A stretch of DNA of 38,756 nucleotides from DATJQF01 sp035505995 (GCA_035505995.1 DATJQF010000229.1:1-38756); one strand, 5' to 3'; counted from the first letter of the stretch, positions 7,415-16,269 are shown. The notes: generated by a model not told the origin, from the letters alone. Made by a program: numbers and translations.

Positions 7415-8789
7415 CCCGCGCGCAACCCACTCCAATCCCTTGAAATACTTCCGGCCCCTCCTGCTGTTATTCCTTGCTTTTTCCGGGATCGCCGTTTCCT
7501 TTCTGGCTACCTCCTGCAAAAAAGATCCTTACGCGATCGGGCTCGATCTGCTTCCGCCCAGTGATACGCTGTCGGTGAAGACGATCGACACCGTGACGGT
7601 GATCGCCTACTCGGTGCTGCAGGATTCGATCCGCACGGATGAAACCAGCACCAACATGCTGGGATCGCTGATGGATCCGTATTTCGGGATCACCACCGCC
7701 AGCTTTTGCACACAGTTCCGGCTCAGCGCCGAAGCCCCGAGTTTCGGGACCGACCCGGTGATGGATTCCCTGATCCTGTCGTTCCGTTACGATGGCATCT
7801 ACGGGGATTCCACGGCCCCGCAGCATATCCGGGTCTATGAACTGAGCAACGACATTTTTCTCGACAGCGCGTACTATTCCAACCGGGTCCCGGAACATTA
7901 CGGTACCCCGATCGCCGATTACCAGTTCACCCCCGACCTGAAAGACAGTGTCAGGGTAGGTACCGGAAAGGAAGCGGCCCAGCTGAGAATCCGGCTGGAT
8001 AAAGTTTCCCGCTATTTCGGCGATAAGATCCTGTATGCGCCCGCCTCTGCCCTGGCCACCAACACCAGTTTCATCGAATTTATGAAGGGGCTTTATATTG
8101 AGGCGGCTCCCAGATCGAACGGCGGGGGATTGGTCACCTTTAACATGGACAATGTGCTGACCAAAATGACGATCTATTTTCATAACTCGACCGGGGATTC
8201 CCTTTCTTTTGATTTCTCCATCACGAGCAATTGTCCCCGGTTCAATACGTTCGACCATAACGGGTATATCAATGCAGACCCCCTCCTGCGCATGCAGGTG
8301 CTGAACCACGACACGCTGCTGGGAAAAAATACGCTGTATGTCCAGGGGCTGGGCGGCATCCGTACGCGGGTCAGGCTTCCGTTCATAAAAGACCTGAAGA
8401 AATTCGGGAACATCGCCATCAACAACGCTATCCTCGTTTTCAAAAATATCGAGACGGACACGACCCTGGCTCCTCCGCCCAATCTGAACCTGTTCGTGGT
8501 CGACAGCCTGGGGCGCATCGGGGTGTTACTGGATTCGGACGAAGGCACGATTTATTTCGACGGCACGTATAACCGGACTGCGCGGACCTATAAATTCAGA
8601 CTCACGCGGCAGGTGCAGAACATCCTTCTCGGCAAGCTGAAGAACTATGATCTTTATATCATGGCCAATAACCCGGTCACCAGCCAGATCCTTCCGAACC
8701 GGGTGCAGCTTATCGGCTCTAAACCGGATATGCCCGATTACTCCGAAAGCCGGATGCAGCTTCAGGTCACCTATACCTCCCTGCACTGA
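7377..8789 (+). CDS. DUF4270 exported lipoprotein
   Basis: DUF4270 proteins are large beta-rich lipoproteins restricted to Bacteroidota. This one has a hydrophobic signal (RPLLLLFLAFSGIAVSFLA) ending in TSC, then KKDPYAIGLDLLPPSDTLSV, the usual family opening. The start is uncertain. The ATG at 7377 overlaps the end of the GT5 gene and gives a long basic n-region. The TTG at 7440 places the lipid Cys at residue 26, an ideal signal length, but TTG starts are rare here. The body (about 450 residues) has no catalytic motif. The order GT5 fragment - DUF4270 - glmS suggests an envelope or cell-wall-precursor context; function remains unknown. Confidence 0.85.
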   Translation: MRSWFPSRLRLNDPRATHSNPLKYFRPLLLLFLAFSGIAVSFLATSCKKDPYAIGLDLLPPSDTLSVKTIDTVTVIAYSVLQDSIRTDETSTNMLGSLMDPYFGITTASFCTQFRLSAEAPSFGTDPVMDSLILSFRYDGIYGDSTAPQHIRVYELSNDIFLDSAYYSNRVPEHYGTPIADYQFTPDLKDSVRVGTGKEAAQLRIRLDKVSRYFGDKILYAPASALATNTSFIEFMKGLYIEAAPRSNGGGLVTFNMDNVLTKMTIYFHNSTGDSLSFDFSITSNCPRFNTFDHNGYINADPLLRMQVLNHDTLLGKNTLYVQGLGGIRTRVRLPFIKDLKKFGNIAINNAILVFKNIETDTTLAPPPNLNLFVVDSLGRIGVLLDSDEGTIYFDGTYNRTARTYKFRLTRQVQNILLGKLKNYDLYIMANNPVTSQILPNRVQLIGSKPDMPDYSESRMQLQVTYTSLH

Positions 8790-8838
8790 TGACCGTCGTC
8801 CTGAAAAAGCCGCAACACAATCCACCGGCAAAAAACAC

Positions 8839-8869
8839 TTGGATTTTCCTGCAATTTCTGATAATTTTG
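8839..8869 (+). promoter_or_regulatory. Bacteroidota-type promoter for glmS
   Basis: TTG (8839-8841) and TAATTTTG (8862-8869) are 23 bp apart start to start, a full match to the -33/-7 consensus. Predicted transcription begins near 8875, leaving only about 15 nt before the ATG at 8890, too short for a glmS ribozyme or other riboswitch. Confidence 0.75.
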
Positions 8870-8889
8870 AATGATTATTCCATCAGCGC

Positions 8890-10728
8890 ATGTGCGGCAT
8901 CGTAGCATATATGGGTCCCAGGCAAGCCTATCCGATCCTGATCAAGGGGTTGCACCGGCTTGAATACCGGGGTTACGACAGCGCCGGGATTTGCCTGATC
9001 AACGGGGACCTGTCGGTGTACAAATGCAAGGGAAAGGTTTCCGACCTGGAGCATTATATCGAGGGGAAGGATGTCTCGGGAACGATCGGCATGGCGCATA
9101 CCCGCTGGGCCACGCACGGGGTCCCGAACCAGGTGAACGCGCATCCTCACTATACACAGAATAAGAACCTGGCCATCATTCATAACGGGATCATAGAGAA
9201 TTACGCTGCGTTGCGAAGCGAGCTTAAGAACCGCGGATACAAGTTTGAGAGCGAGACCGACACCGAGGTGCTGATCCACCTGGTGGACGATATCATGCTG
9301 AACGAGAAGGTCCCGCTGGAAGATGCCGTCCGGATCGCGCTCAACCAGGTCGTTGGGGCCTATGCGATCGTGATCCTCTGCCGGGATTGCCCCGACAAGA
9401 TCATTGCAGCGAGGAAAGGAAGCCCGCTGGTGATCGGGATCAAGGAAGATGAGTTCTTTGTGGCTTCGGATGCCACTCCCATCGTGGAATATACCAACCA
9501 CGTGGTGTTCATGAACGATGAAGAGATCGCTTTCCTGGAAAGGGGCAAGGAGTTGAAAATAAAGACCATCCGTAACCAGGAGCAAACACCCTACATCCAG
9601 AAGCTGGAAATGAGCCTGAGCGCCATCGAAAAAGGCGGATTTGATCATTTCATGCTGAAAGAGATCTATGAGCAGCCCCGCTCGATCCGCGACAGCATGC
9701 GGGGAAGGCTCTCCCTCGACAAATGGATGGTGAAGCTGGGCGGGATCCGGGAATATGAGCACAAGCTGCTCCATGCGAAAAGGATCATCATCACCGCCTG
9801 CGGGACCTCCTGGCATGCGGGGCTGGTAGGGGAATACCTCATCGAAGAGCTTGCCCGGATCCCGGTGGAAGTGGAATATTCCTCGGAATTCCGGTACCGC
9901 AACCCCATCCTCAATGAGGATGATGTGGTGATCGCTATTTCCCAGTCGGGAGAGACCGCCGACACGCTGGCGGCTATCGAGCTCGCCAAATCGAAAGGAG
10001 CCACCGTGCTCGGCATCTGCAATGTGGTCGGTTCCTCCATCGCCCGGGCCACCCATGCCGGCGTATATACCCATGCCGGTCCGGAGATCGGAGTAGCCTC
10101 CACCAAGGCTTTCACCGCCCAGGTGGTGATCCTCACCCTGGTATCGCTGCAGATCGGGTATGAGAAGGGAACGATCTCGCGGTCGCGTTTTCATGAGCTG
10201 CTGTCGGAACTGCATTCGATCCCTGAAAAAGTGGAAAAGACGCTGCAGCTGAATGACCAGGTGAAGGCCATCGCCACCATTTACAAGGATGTCAGGAATT
10301 CGCTCTATCTGGGCAGGGGGATCAATTTCCCCATCGCCCTGGAAGGCGCCCTCAAATTAAAGGAGATCTCCTATATCCACGCGGAAGGTTACCCGGCGGC
10401 TGAGATGAAGCACGGGCCCATTGCTTTGATCGACGAAAAGATGCCGGTGGTCGTGATCGCCACCCGGAAAGGCAGCTATGAAAAGGTGATCAGCAACATC
10501 GAAGAGGTGAAGGCCCGCCAGGGAAAGATCATCGCCGTGGTGAACGAAGGCGATGTCACGGTCAAGAAGCTGGCCGATCACTTTATCGAGATCCCTGAAA
10601 CCGACGAATTCCTGGTCCCCCTGATCGCTACGATCCCCCTGCAACTGTTATCCTACCATATTGCCGTAATGCGCAACTGCAACGTGGACCAGCCCCGCAA
10701 CCTCGCGAAATCGGTTACGGTAGAATAA
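8890..10728 (+). CDS. glmS: Glutamine--fructose-6-phosphate aminotransferase (isomerizing)
   Basis: GlmS (612 residues) makes glucosamine-6-phosphate from fructose-6-phosphate and glutamine, the entry step to UDP-GlcNAc for peptidoglycan and lipopolysaccharide. The N-terminal glutaminase domain begins MCGIVAYMG with the nucleophile Cys2 and carries GMAHTRWATHG. Two SIS sugar-isomerase domains follow, with ACGTSWHAG, SQSGETADT and EGALKLKEISYIHAEG. The C-terminus ends NLAKSVTVE, the conserved active-site tail. The length is normal. It has its own promoter at 8839-8869 although it follows the DUF4270 gene on the same strand by 100 nt. Confidence 0.98.
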   Translation: MCGIVAYMGPRQAYPILIKGLHRLEYRGYDSAGICLINGDLSVYKCKGKVSDLEHYIEGKDVSGTIGMAHTRWATHGVPNQVNAHPHYTQNKNLAIIHNGIIENYAALRSELKNRGYKFESETDTEVLIHLVDDIMLNEKVPLEDAVRIALNQVVGAYAIVILCRDCPDKIIAARKGSPLVIGIKEDEFFVASDATPIVEYTNHVVFMNDEEIAFLERGKELKIKTIRNQEQTPYIQKLEMSLSAIEKGGFDHFMLKEIYEQPRSIRDSMRGRLSLDKWMVKLGGIREYEHKLLHAKRIIITACGTSWHAGLVGEYLIEELARIPVEVEYSSEFRYRNPILNEDDVVIAISQSGETADTLAAIELAKSKGATVLGICNVVGSSIARATHAGVYTHAGPEIGVASTKAFTAQVVILTLVSLQIGYEKGTISRSRFHELLSELHSIPEKVEKTLQLNDQVKAIATIYKDVRNSLYLGRGINFPIALEGALKLKEISYIHAEGYPAAEMKHGPIALIDEKMPVVVIATRKGSYEKVISNIEEVKARQGKIIAVVNEGDVTVKKLADHFIEIPETDEFLVPLIATIPLQLLSYHIAVMRNCNVDQPRNLAKSVTVE

Positions 10729-10806
10729 GTCACCCGGGTTTTAATGCCTTCCATCCCTCCCCATACTTTATCCTGATATATATAATAGTAATAAAATATG
10801 CATGTA

Positions 10807-10837
10807 TTGCATAAGATTAATAATATTTCTAGATTTG
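10807..10837 (+). promoter_or_regulatory. Bacteroidota-type promoter for the S74-like gene
   Basis: TTG (10807-10809) and TAGATTTG (10830-10837) lie 23 bp apart start to start, the same geometry as at glmS. The leader to the ATG at 10881 is about 38 nt. The surrounding 10780-10860 stretch is markedly AT-rich. Confidence 0.75.
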
Positions 10838-10880
10838 CTTTAGAAAGAATTGAATTGTTCAGCGAACTAAAAAAGTGACT

Positions 10881-12194
10881 ATGACAAAACAGCTCCTCAT
10901 TTTAATCGGGATTCTTTTATTTGCAATCCCGGTTTTTGCCCAGGTCGGTATCGGTACGTCATCCCCGAACGCAAATTCCATCCTGGATCTGAACAGCACC
11001 AACAAGGGACTCCTGCTTCCTCGCGTTACCTTCGCCAATCGTCCGGCCAACACGACCGGATTGATCCTGTACCAGACGGACGGCACTCCCGGCATGTATG
11101 TGAACGACGGATCCGCCTATTCAAAGATCCTCTATAGTGCCGGTACAGCCAATTACCTGCAAAAGGTTTCGTCGGGCGGGGATCTCCAGAATTCACTGAT
11201 CTATGATAACGGCACGAATGTCGGGATAGGTACCACCAGCCCAGACGGCAGATTCAAGATCGATGTGGATGCGACTAACCCTCCCATACCTATCGCACTT
11301 CGTGTTACATCGAGCTGGGATCCGACCAGCGTAACCGGCGATTTCAACGCATACGGGATGCACCTGGTGGCTACCGGAACCCTGGACAATGCACAGGGAG
11401 GTAACGGGGGTACTTTCACCGGCTCCTTTGTAAAAATGATCACTGCGGGCTCCACTGCAGGCAGTACGGGTATCCAGAATACCTTCGGTCAATGGATCTA
11501 CGCTTCTGCCAGCTCTAACGGCCAATCCGTGCTGCAAGTAGGTTCTGATATCGAATCTATGCTGGAGAATTCAAAAGGAAATATTATATCAAATTACGGG
11601 ATACGAATAGTTACCGGCGTTCCCCAGGCTTCCTTTAATTCCGGTGCTAACCAGGGGGTCATCAATAACAACTACGGCATTGTGATCGGCCGGCCCAATA
11701 ATACCGGCGATATTTTCAACAATTACGGCCTATATATCGGGAACCAGAACGGCGTTGGAACGACGGTCAATTATCCGATCTATTACAACGGCCCGAGTGG
11801 TGCTGCATACCTTTCAGCGACCGGTACCTGGACCAACGCATGTGATTCAACAGGGAAGGAAAATATCGTTCGCGTAAACACTTCGGAAATCCTGGACAAG
11901 ATCTGCCGTCTCCCGGTATCCTACTGGAATTATAAGCAGGAGAAAGGAAATTACAGGCACGTTTCACCGATGGCCCAGGATTTCCAGGCGATCTTTGATG
12001 TGGGATATAAGGATAACACCATTTCCCTGATCGATCCTTCAGGAATCAGCCTGGCCGGGATCCAGGAACTGGCAAGGAGAAATGCCGAATTGCAAAAAAC
12101 CATTGAAGCTCAGCAAGTCTCTATTGACCAACTTCAGAAGCAAAATGAGGAAATCCTGAAACGGCTGCATCATCTTGAGGCTTCCGTTCATTGA
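10881..12194 (+). CDS. Exported tail-fibre-like protein with C-terminal intramolecular chaperone (S74-like) domain
   Basis: From the ATG at 10881 (not the GTG at 10875) the 437-residue product has a signal peptide ending PVFA-Q. Then come VGIGTSSPNANSILDLNS and VGIGTTSPDGRFKID, typical of surface proteins of this group, and a long glycine/asparagine-rich beta region. The last 120 residues match the intramolecular chaperone domain: ACDSTGKENI, PVSYWNY, HVSPMAQDFQAIF and a terminal coiled coil (about 385-435). In this family a Ser at the start of S-D-x(3)-K performs self-cleavage and Lys assists, five residues on. Here the Ser position is Cys321 and the Lys is Lys326. No phage genes are near, so a cell-surface fibre is more likely than a phage tail. 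Confidence 0.8.
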   Translation: MTKQLLILIGILLFAIPVFAQVGIGTSSPNANSILDLNSTNKGLLLPRVTFANRPANTTGLILYQTDGTPGMYVNDGSAYSKILYSAGTANYLQKVSSGGDLQNSLIYDNGTNVGIGTTSPDGRFKIDVDATNPPIPIALRVTSSWDPTSVTGDFNAYGMHLVATGTLDNAQGGNGGTFTGSFVKMITAGSTAGSTGIQNTFGQWIYASASSNGQSVLQVGSDIESMLENSKGNIISNYGIRIVTGVPQASFNSGANQGVINNNYGIVIGRPNNTGDIFNNYGLYIGNQNGVGTTVNYPIYYNGPSGAAYLSATGTWTNACDSTGKENIVRVNTSEILDKICRLPVSYWNYKQEKGNYRHVSPMAQDFQAIFDVGYKDNTISLIDPSGISLAGIQELARRNAELQKTIEAQQVSIDQLQKQNEEILKRLHHLEASVH

Positions 12195-12221
12195 CCGGGA
12201 CAAAGAGGTTTCACCTCCCGG
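12195..12221 (+). terminator. Possible terminator hairpin after the S74-like gene
   Basis: CCGGGA and TCCCGG can pair across a 15-nt loop that contains a competing GAGG/CCTC pairing, directly after the stop at 12194. No T-run follows, so it is only a candidate. Confidence 0.3.
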
Positions 12222-12302
12222 ACATAAAAAAGGATCATTGCTCAGGAATACGCCCAACTTACCTTATCCCGAAGCGGAAAGTAGCTGATTCGGATTAGGT
12301 CT

Positions 12303-12878
12303 TTATACCCTTGAGGCTACTGCATTCCAGTCGACGAGGTTCCAGAAATCGGCGATATAGGCCGGCCGTAAATTCTGCTTGTCCAGGTAATAGGCATGCT
12401 CCCAGACATCGCAGGTGAGCAGCGGCGTCAGTCCCGTACGGAGCGGATTCCCGGCATTGCTTTCCTGGGTGATCTCCAGGGTGCCGTCCGGCTTCTTTAC
12501 CAGCCAGGCCCATCCGGAGCCGAAAAGGGTGGCGGCTGCATTGGAGAATTTCTCCTTGAATTCGGAAAATGAGCCGAAGCCCTTCAGCAGGGCCTCCGCC
12601 AGCTTTCCCTGGGGCTCCCCTCCGCCTTTCGGCTTCATGCAGTTCCAGTAAAAGGTATGGTTCCACACCTGGGCCCCGTTGTTGAATATTCCTCCGCTGG
12701 CTTTCCGGATGATATCCTCCAGCGATTTGTTCTCGAACTCGGTGCCCGCGATCAGCTTATTGAGATTGGTGACATAGGCCTGGTGGTGTTTCCCGTAATG
12801 GAATTCCAGCGTGCGTTGCGAGATATAGGGTTCCAGCGCATTCAGCGCGTAAGGCAGTTTCGGTAATTCGTGATTCAT
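12303..12878 (-). CDS. Superoxide dismutase, Fe/Mn family
   Basis: The 191-residue enzyme converts superoxide to hydrogen peroxide and oxygen in the cytoplasm. Metal ligands are visible at His27 (EFHYGKHH), His74 (VWNHTFYW), Asp157 and His161 (DVWEHAYY). The Gln in NNGAQ (residue 70) lies on the N-terminal side, the placement seen in Fe-type or cambialistic enzymes, not in strict Mn enzymes. Length and order are normal. The start MNHELPKLPYALNAL is typical. It is convergent with the S74-like gene and stands alone downstream of the S41 protease gene. Its presence suggests at least some exposure to oxygen. Confidence 0.96.
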   Translation of the reverse strand: MNHELPKLPYALNALEPYISQRTLEFHYGKHHQAYVTNLNKLIAGTEFENKSLEDIIRKASGGIFNNGAQVWNHTFYWNCMKPKGGGEPQGKLAEALLKGFGSFSEFKEKFSNAAATLFGSGWAWLVKKPDGTLEITQESNAGNPLRTGLTPLLTCDVWEHAYYLDKQNLRPAYIADFWNLVDWNAVASRV

Positions 12879-12916
12879 GGCTTTTGTTTTTTAATTATAC
12901 AACATACAACATGGTA

Positions 12917-12932
12917 CGGGGCATTCGCCCCG
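12917..12932 (-). terminator. GC hairpin after the S41 protease gene
   Basis: CGGGGC-ATTC-GCCCCG forms a six-pair stem with a four-base loop, four bases beyond the protease stop on the minus strand. There is no T-run, so termination is only possible. Confidence 0.35.
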
Positions 12933-12936
12933 CTCT

Positions 12937-14544
12937 TTATCTGTCTTTCTTCTCCAGTACCGCCATGGCTTTCAGGAATGTCGGATCAATACGGTTCAGC
13001 AGGGGGAAAAATCCATCGTTATCGAGGATGTTCCTCCCGACATAGGCCTTGATCATCACGCGGATCCGCTGATCGGAGGCCGTATAATTTTTGGTTCCTC
13101 TTTTGATGCCCTGCTTCGTCGCAAAGGCAATGAAATCATTGAACTGGGCTTCCGTGAGATTGAAGTCCCGGTCGAAATCCCGGAACGTCCTGAAGCGGCT
13201 GAGGGCTTTCCGGTTCCGGTCGGTGAAATCCAGTGCGAACTGATAGACGGTTCCCTTGTTGATCGCCAGGTTATAATACGCCAGGGCAGTATCTTTCTCC
13301 GCCGGGATATAGATGTCGGGCATGATGCCTCCGCCGCCATACACGATCTTTCCCTTCGGCGTTTTGAATTTCAGGGAATCCGGGAACTTGATGCTGTCGG
13401 GGTTTTCTTCTTCCCCGGTCATCAGCTGGTGATAATAGCTGGTGTAATCGTCATCCGATCCGTTTTTATAGGACCGCTGGATGCACCTTCCCGTGGGAGT
13501 ATAGTAACGGGCAACGGTCAGCCGGATGGCCGATCCGTCCCCGAAATTCATCTGCTCCTGGACCAGTCCTTTCCCGAACGAACGTCGGCCGATGATCAGT
13601 CCGCGGTCATTGTCCTGGATGGCCCCGGCCACGATCTCACTGGCGGACGCCGAATATTCATCGATGAGGATGGCCAGGTCGCCCTGTTCAAAGAGCCCGC
13701 CGCTTCCGGAATAAGAAACCTCTTTCGGGTGATGGGCTCCCTGGGTGTACACGATCAGCTTCCCCGATGGAAGGAGCTCGTCAGCCAGGTCGATGGCGGC
13801 TTTCAGATATCCCCCGCCGTTCCCGCGCAGGTCGAGGATCAGCTTTTTCATCCCGGCTGCCCGGAGATCCGTCAGCGACTTTGCGATCTCATCCGGGGTG
13901 GTCTCGGAGAAATTATTCAGGCGGATGTACCCGGTGACCGGGTCCGCCATATAGGCGATATCGACGCTGTAGGTCGGGATGACATCCCGGGTGATGGTGA
14001 AGCTCAGTAAACCCTGGACCCCCCTGCGGAAGATGCTCACGCTTACTTTGGTCCCCTTTTCCCCTTTGAGCTTTTTCATCACCTCGTTGTTGGTGATATG
14101 GATCCCTGCCACATTTTTCCCGTCGATCTTCACGATGCGGTCGCCGGCCCGGATGCCTATCCTCTCCGAAGGTCCCCCCGACACCGGCGTGATCACCATG
14201 ACGGTATCGCGCTCGATCTGGAAGCGTACGCCGATCCCTTCAAAGCTTCCCAGCAACGGGTCGGTGTATTCATGGTATTCGCTGGCGGAGATGTAAACCG
14301 AATGCGGGTCCAGGTTATGCAGGAGTCCGCTGATCGCCTTGTCGTTCACCGTTTCCCGGCTCAGCGTATCCACATAATTGTCCTCGACATACCGGACGAC
14401 CTCTTTAAGCTTGTCGGATTGCCGCGCATGAAGAACCGGGATCCGGATCCCCGTCTGGCCCAGCTGCAGGCCAATGAACATTCCCACCAATAATATACCC
14501 GCCAGGACGAGGGGAAGGTAGAATTGAAACTTATTTTTAACCAT
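12937..14544 (-). CDS. S41-family C-terminal processing peptidase (Ctp/Prc type)
   Basis: A 535-residue protease that cleaves exported proteins near their C-termini in the periplasm. It has an N-terminal membrane anchor (FYLPLVLAGILLVGMFIGL, 8-26), a PDZ domain (about 98-185, with GIGVRF and GIRAGDRIVKIDG), and the S41 catalytic domain. The catalytic Ser lies in EYSASASEIVAGA (about 297-307) and the general-base Lys is Lys325 in RRSFGKGLVQ. A further C-terminal extension of about 150 residues follows. I start at the ATG 14544 (MVKNKF); an in-frame ATG at 14562 is possible. Extension of this frame to 14817 would overlap the upstream zinc-ribbon gene and is not real. Confidence 0.93.
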   Translation of the reverse strand: MVKNKFQFYLPLVLAGILLVGMFIGLQLGQTGIRIPVLHARQSDKLKEVVRYVEDNYVDTLSRETVNDKAISGLLHNLDPHSVYISASEYHEYTDPLLGSFEGIGVRFQIERDTVMVITPVSGGPSERIGIRAGDRIVKIDGKNVAGIHITNNEVMKKLKGEKGTKVSVSIFRRGVQGLLSFTITRDVIPTYSVDIAYMADPVTGYIRLNNFSETTPDEIAKSLTDLRAAGMKKLILDLRGNGGGYLKAAIDLADELLPSGKLIVYTQGAHHPKEVSYSGSGGLFEQGDLAILIDEYSASASEIVAGAIQDNDRGLIIGRRSFGKGLVQEQMNFGDGSAIRLTVARYYTPTGRCIQRSYKNGSDDDYTSYYHQLMTGEEENPDSIKFPDSLKFKTPKGKIVYGGGGIMPDIYIPAEKDTALAYYNLAINKGTVYQFALDFTDRNRKALSRFRTFRDFDRDFNLTEAQFNDFIAFATKQGIKRGTKNYTASDQRIRVMIKAYVGRNILDNDGFFPLLNRIDPTFLKAMAVLEKKDR

Positions 14545-14593
14545 TCCAGATAAACTTATCATCCAAACGCACAAATTCCACGAATAGTATCCT

Positions 14594-15238
14594 TCAGACT
14601 TTTGTGCCGCATTCCGGGCAGAATTTCGCGTCGGGCTGGAGCTTGGCCCCGCAGGATTTACACTGATCGTCGGCAATGATCTTCGTACCGCATTCCGGGC
14701 AGAATTTGGCATGGGTTGCCAGGGGGATGCCGCATTTGGGACAGGTGGCGCGGATCGTCTCCCGCCAGTATTCCGTGGCCAGCTTCTTATCTTCCTCCGC
14801 CATCGCGGCATGGGCATGGATCTCCTCGACCGACCGTTCCGACTGGGCTACGGCCATTTCCACCCCCAGGTCGGGAGCGCAGCTCTTGCACAGTCCCTTT
14901 TTCTGGTTCCAGCACTGTTCCCGGCAAACCCAGTTATGGCAATGCGGGCACTGGATGAACAGGGGGGTGATTTCCTCTATGGCCTCCTCGAACGCATTAT
15001 CATGCGATTTTTTCCAGGTGGCATCTTTGACCGTCTGACCGACCGACGACACATTACCCAGGAAGCCGCCGAAGAGCGAATTGGCCGCTCCCAGGAGCTG
15101 GGTGGCCCTCCCGGTCATATATCCTTTTGCGGTGGAGCGATAATGGGTCCCGCAGCAGTTGCATCCGAATTCGAACTGGAACGCGGTGTCGGTGCTCAGG
15201 TCCGAATAGTTGTTCGAGAGTTTCATTTTATCAGCCAT
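14594..15238 (-). CDS. Multi-zinc-ribbon protein
   Basis: The 214 residues hold eight Cys clusters: C26/C28/C29, C97/C100, C105/C109, C117/C120, C166/C169, C180/C183, C193/C196 and C207/C210. The last four form a double zinc ribbon (CPKCG...CPECGTK, CKSCG...CPECGTKV). The first domain (FQFEFGCNCCGTHYRS) with the following GAANSLFGGFLG resembles a widely distributed but uncharacterised zinc-ribbon family. No membrane segment or signal is seen, so it is probably cytoplasmic. It lies 49 nt upstream of the S41 protease gene on the same strand. Zinc binding is a confident inference; the molecular role is unknown. Confidence 0.75.
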   Translation of the reverse strand: MADKMKLSNNYSDLSTDTAFQFEFGCNCCGTHYRSTAKGYMTGRATQLLGAANSLFGGFLGNVSSVGQTVKDATWKKSHDNAFEEAIEEITPLFIQCPHCHNWVCREQCWNQKKGLCKSCAPDLGVEMAVAQSERSVEEIHAHAAMAEEDKKLATEYWRETIRATCPKCGIPLATHAKFCPECGTKIIADDQCKSCGAKLQPDAKFCPECGTKV

Positions 15239-15257
15239 GGGAGAAGATTTTCTGATC

Positions 15258-15265
15258 CAAATTTA
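15258..15265 (-). promoter_or_regulatory. -7 element, zinc-ribbon/S41 operon
   Basis: The minus strand carries TAAATTTG (15265-15258), 19 nt before the ATG at 15238. No TTG at -33 spacing is seen. It lies beside the opposite -7 box at 15276-15283. Confidence 0.4.
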
Positions 15266-15275
15266 AGAAAATAAA

Positions 15276-15283
15276 TAATTTTG
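15276..15283 (+). promoter_or_regulatory. -7 element, alpha/beta hydrolase gene
   Basis: TAATTTTG matches the consensus and would start transcription near 15290, so the GTG at 15286 cannot be the start codon and the ATG at 15301 is preferred. The -33 half is poor. Confidence 0.45.
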
Positions 15284-15300
15284 AAGTGCGCTTACTCTTT

Positions 15301-16269
15301 ATGACCAACTCTGCATTTTTGCCGGGACTCTGTTACCTGGCATTATTGATTTTTTACCTTCCCGGAACCCCGGGATTGCGGGCCCAGGAGACCGGGAAGC
15401 CTTTTCCCAACTCCCGGTTTGCGACGACCGATTCGGTGACCCTGCATTTCCGGACCTGGAATGACAGCCTGCCGGAGGTGAAAGGGAATGTCGTGCTGAT
15501 CCATGGATTCTGCGGGTCCACCTTCTGCTGGCGGGAAAATATAGAGGCACTGGTTCGCCAGCATTACCGGGTGGTGGCGGTGGACCTGCCGGGATTTGGC
15601 TATTCCTCCCGGAACCTTTCCAACCAGTCGTTCAGCAACCGGGCCCGCATCCTTTGGGATTTCCTGGCCCTGATCGGGAAAGGAGATACGGTAAAATGGA
15701 ATATTGTCGGCCATTCCATGGGCGGAGGCATTGCGGAGGCCATGGCCCTGATGGAACCCGGCCGTACCCGGAGCCTCGTCCTGGTGGACGGGATGGTGTT
15801 TTTAAAGAACCAGAACCTGAAAGGGGCGTTTATCACCTCCGCCCGGATAAAGGGGATCAACCAGCTGTACATCTCGATCTTCGAGAACAAAATCATCACC
15901 GATCATTCGATCCGCAGGCTGCTGCGGAACGTGTACGGGTATGTTCCCGACTCCTCCGTGATCGGGGGCTATAAGCGGCCCCTCCTTCTGCCCGGCACTT
16001 CGGAATCGGTGATCGATATGTTCGCTTTTTCCAAAGAGACCGTCCCGCTGGAGGCCACCGGGTTATCCTCCCTTCCGGTGCTGCTGATCTGGGGGAAGAA
16101 GGACCATACGATCTATCCGGCTACGGGGAAGAAACTGAAGCGGGCAGTGCCTTCCGTGCAACTGGAGATGATCCCCCGGGCTCATCATTCCCCGATGGAA
16201 ACGCATCCTTCCGATTTCAACCCGGTCCTGGTCAGGTTCCTCAACAGCCATCAGAACGGGCAAAAATAA
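15301..16269 (+). CDS. Exported alpha/beta hydrolase
   Basis: The 322-residue protein has a signal peptide (CYLALLIFYLPGTPGLRAQ) and a complete alpha/beta-hydrolase fold. The oxyanion segment is LIHGFCGSTFCWREN (67-80), the nucleophile Ser139 is in GHSMGGG, the acid is in LLIWGKKDHTIYP, and the His is in PRAHHSPMETHP near the end. This is the canonical Ser-Asp-His triad of the AB-hydrolase-1 family, so it probably hydrolyses an ester or amide in the periplasm. The substrate cannot be predicted. It is expressed divergently from the zinc-ribbon/S41 operon and its stop overlaps the T-tract of the terminator of the opposite gene. Confidence 0.88.
   Translation: MTNSAFLPGLCYLALLIFYLPGTPGLRAQETGKPFPNSRFATTDSVTLHFRTWNDSLPEVKGNVVLIHGFCGSTFCWRENIEALVRQHYRVVAVDLPGFGYSSRNLSNQSFSNRARILWDFLALIGKGDTVKWNIVGHSMGGGIAEAMALMEPGRTRSLVLVDGMVFLKNQNLKGAFITSARIKGINQLYISIFENKIITDHSIRRLLRNVYGYVPDSSVIGGYKRPLLLPGTSESVIDMFAFSKETVPLEATGLSSLPVLLIWGKKDHTIYPATGKKLKRAVPSVQLEMIPRAHHSPMETHPSDFNPVLVRFLNSHQNGQK

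Noticed and set aside
8870..8889. glmS ribozyme or riboswitch upstream of glmS
   Set aside because: The predicted transcript leader is only about 15 nt.
8875..10215. 446-codon antisense frame across glmS
   Set aside because: It is a mirror of the glmS coding sequence, with no family motif; glmS is certain.
10881..12194. Prophage tail-fibre gene
   Set aside because: There are no phage structural, integrase or lysis genes nearby and the protein has a signal peptide, so a cellular surface protein is more likely.
14545..14817. N-terminal extension of the S41 protease frame up to 14817
   Set aside because: It overlaps the zinc-ribbon gene in another frame, reads as low-complexity Arg/Pro/Ala, and the membrane anchor starts only at MVKNKF (14544).
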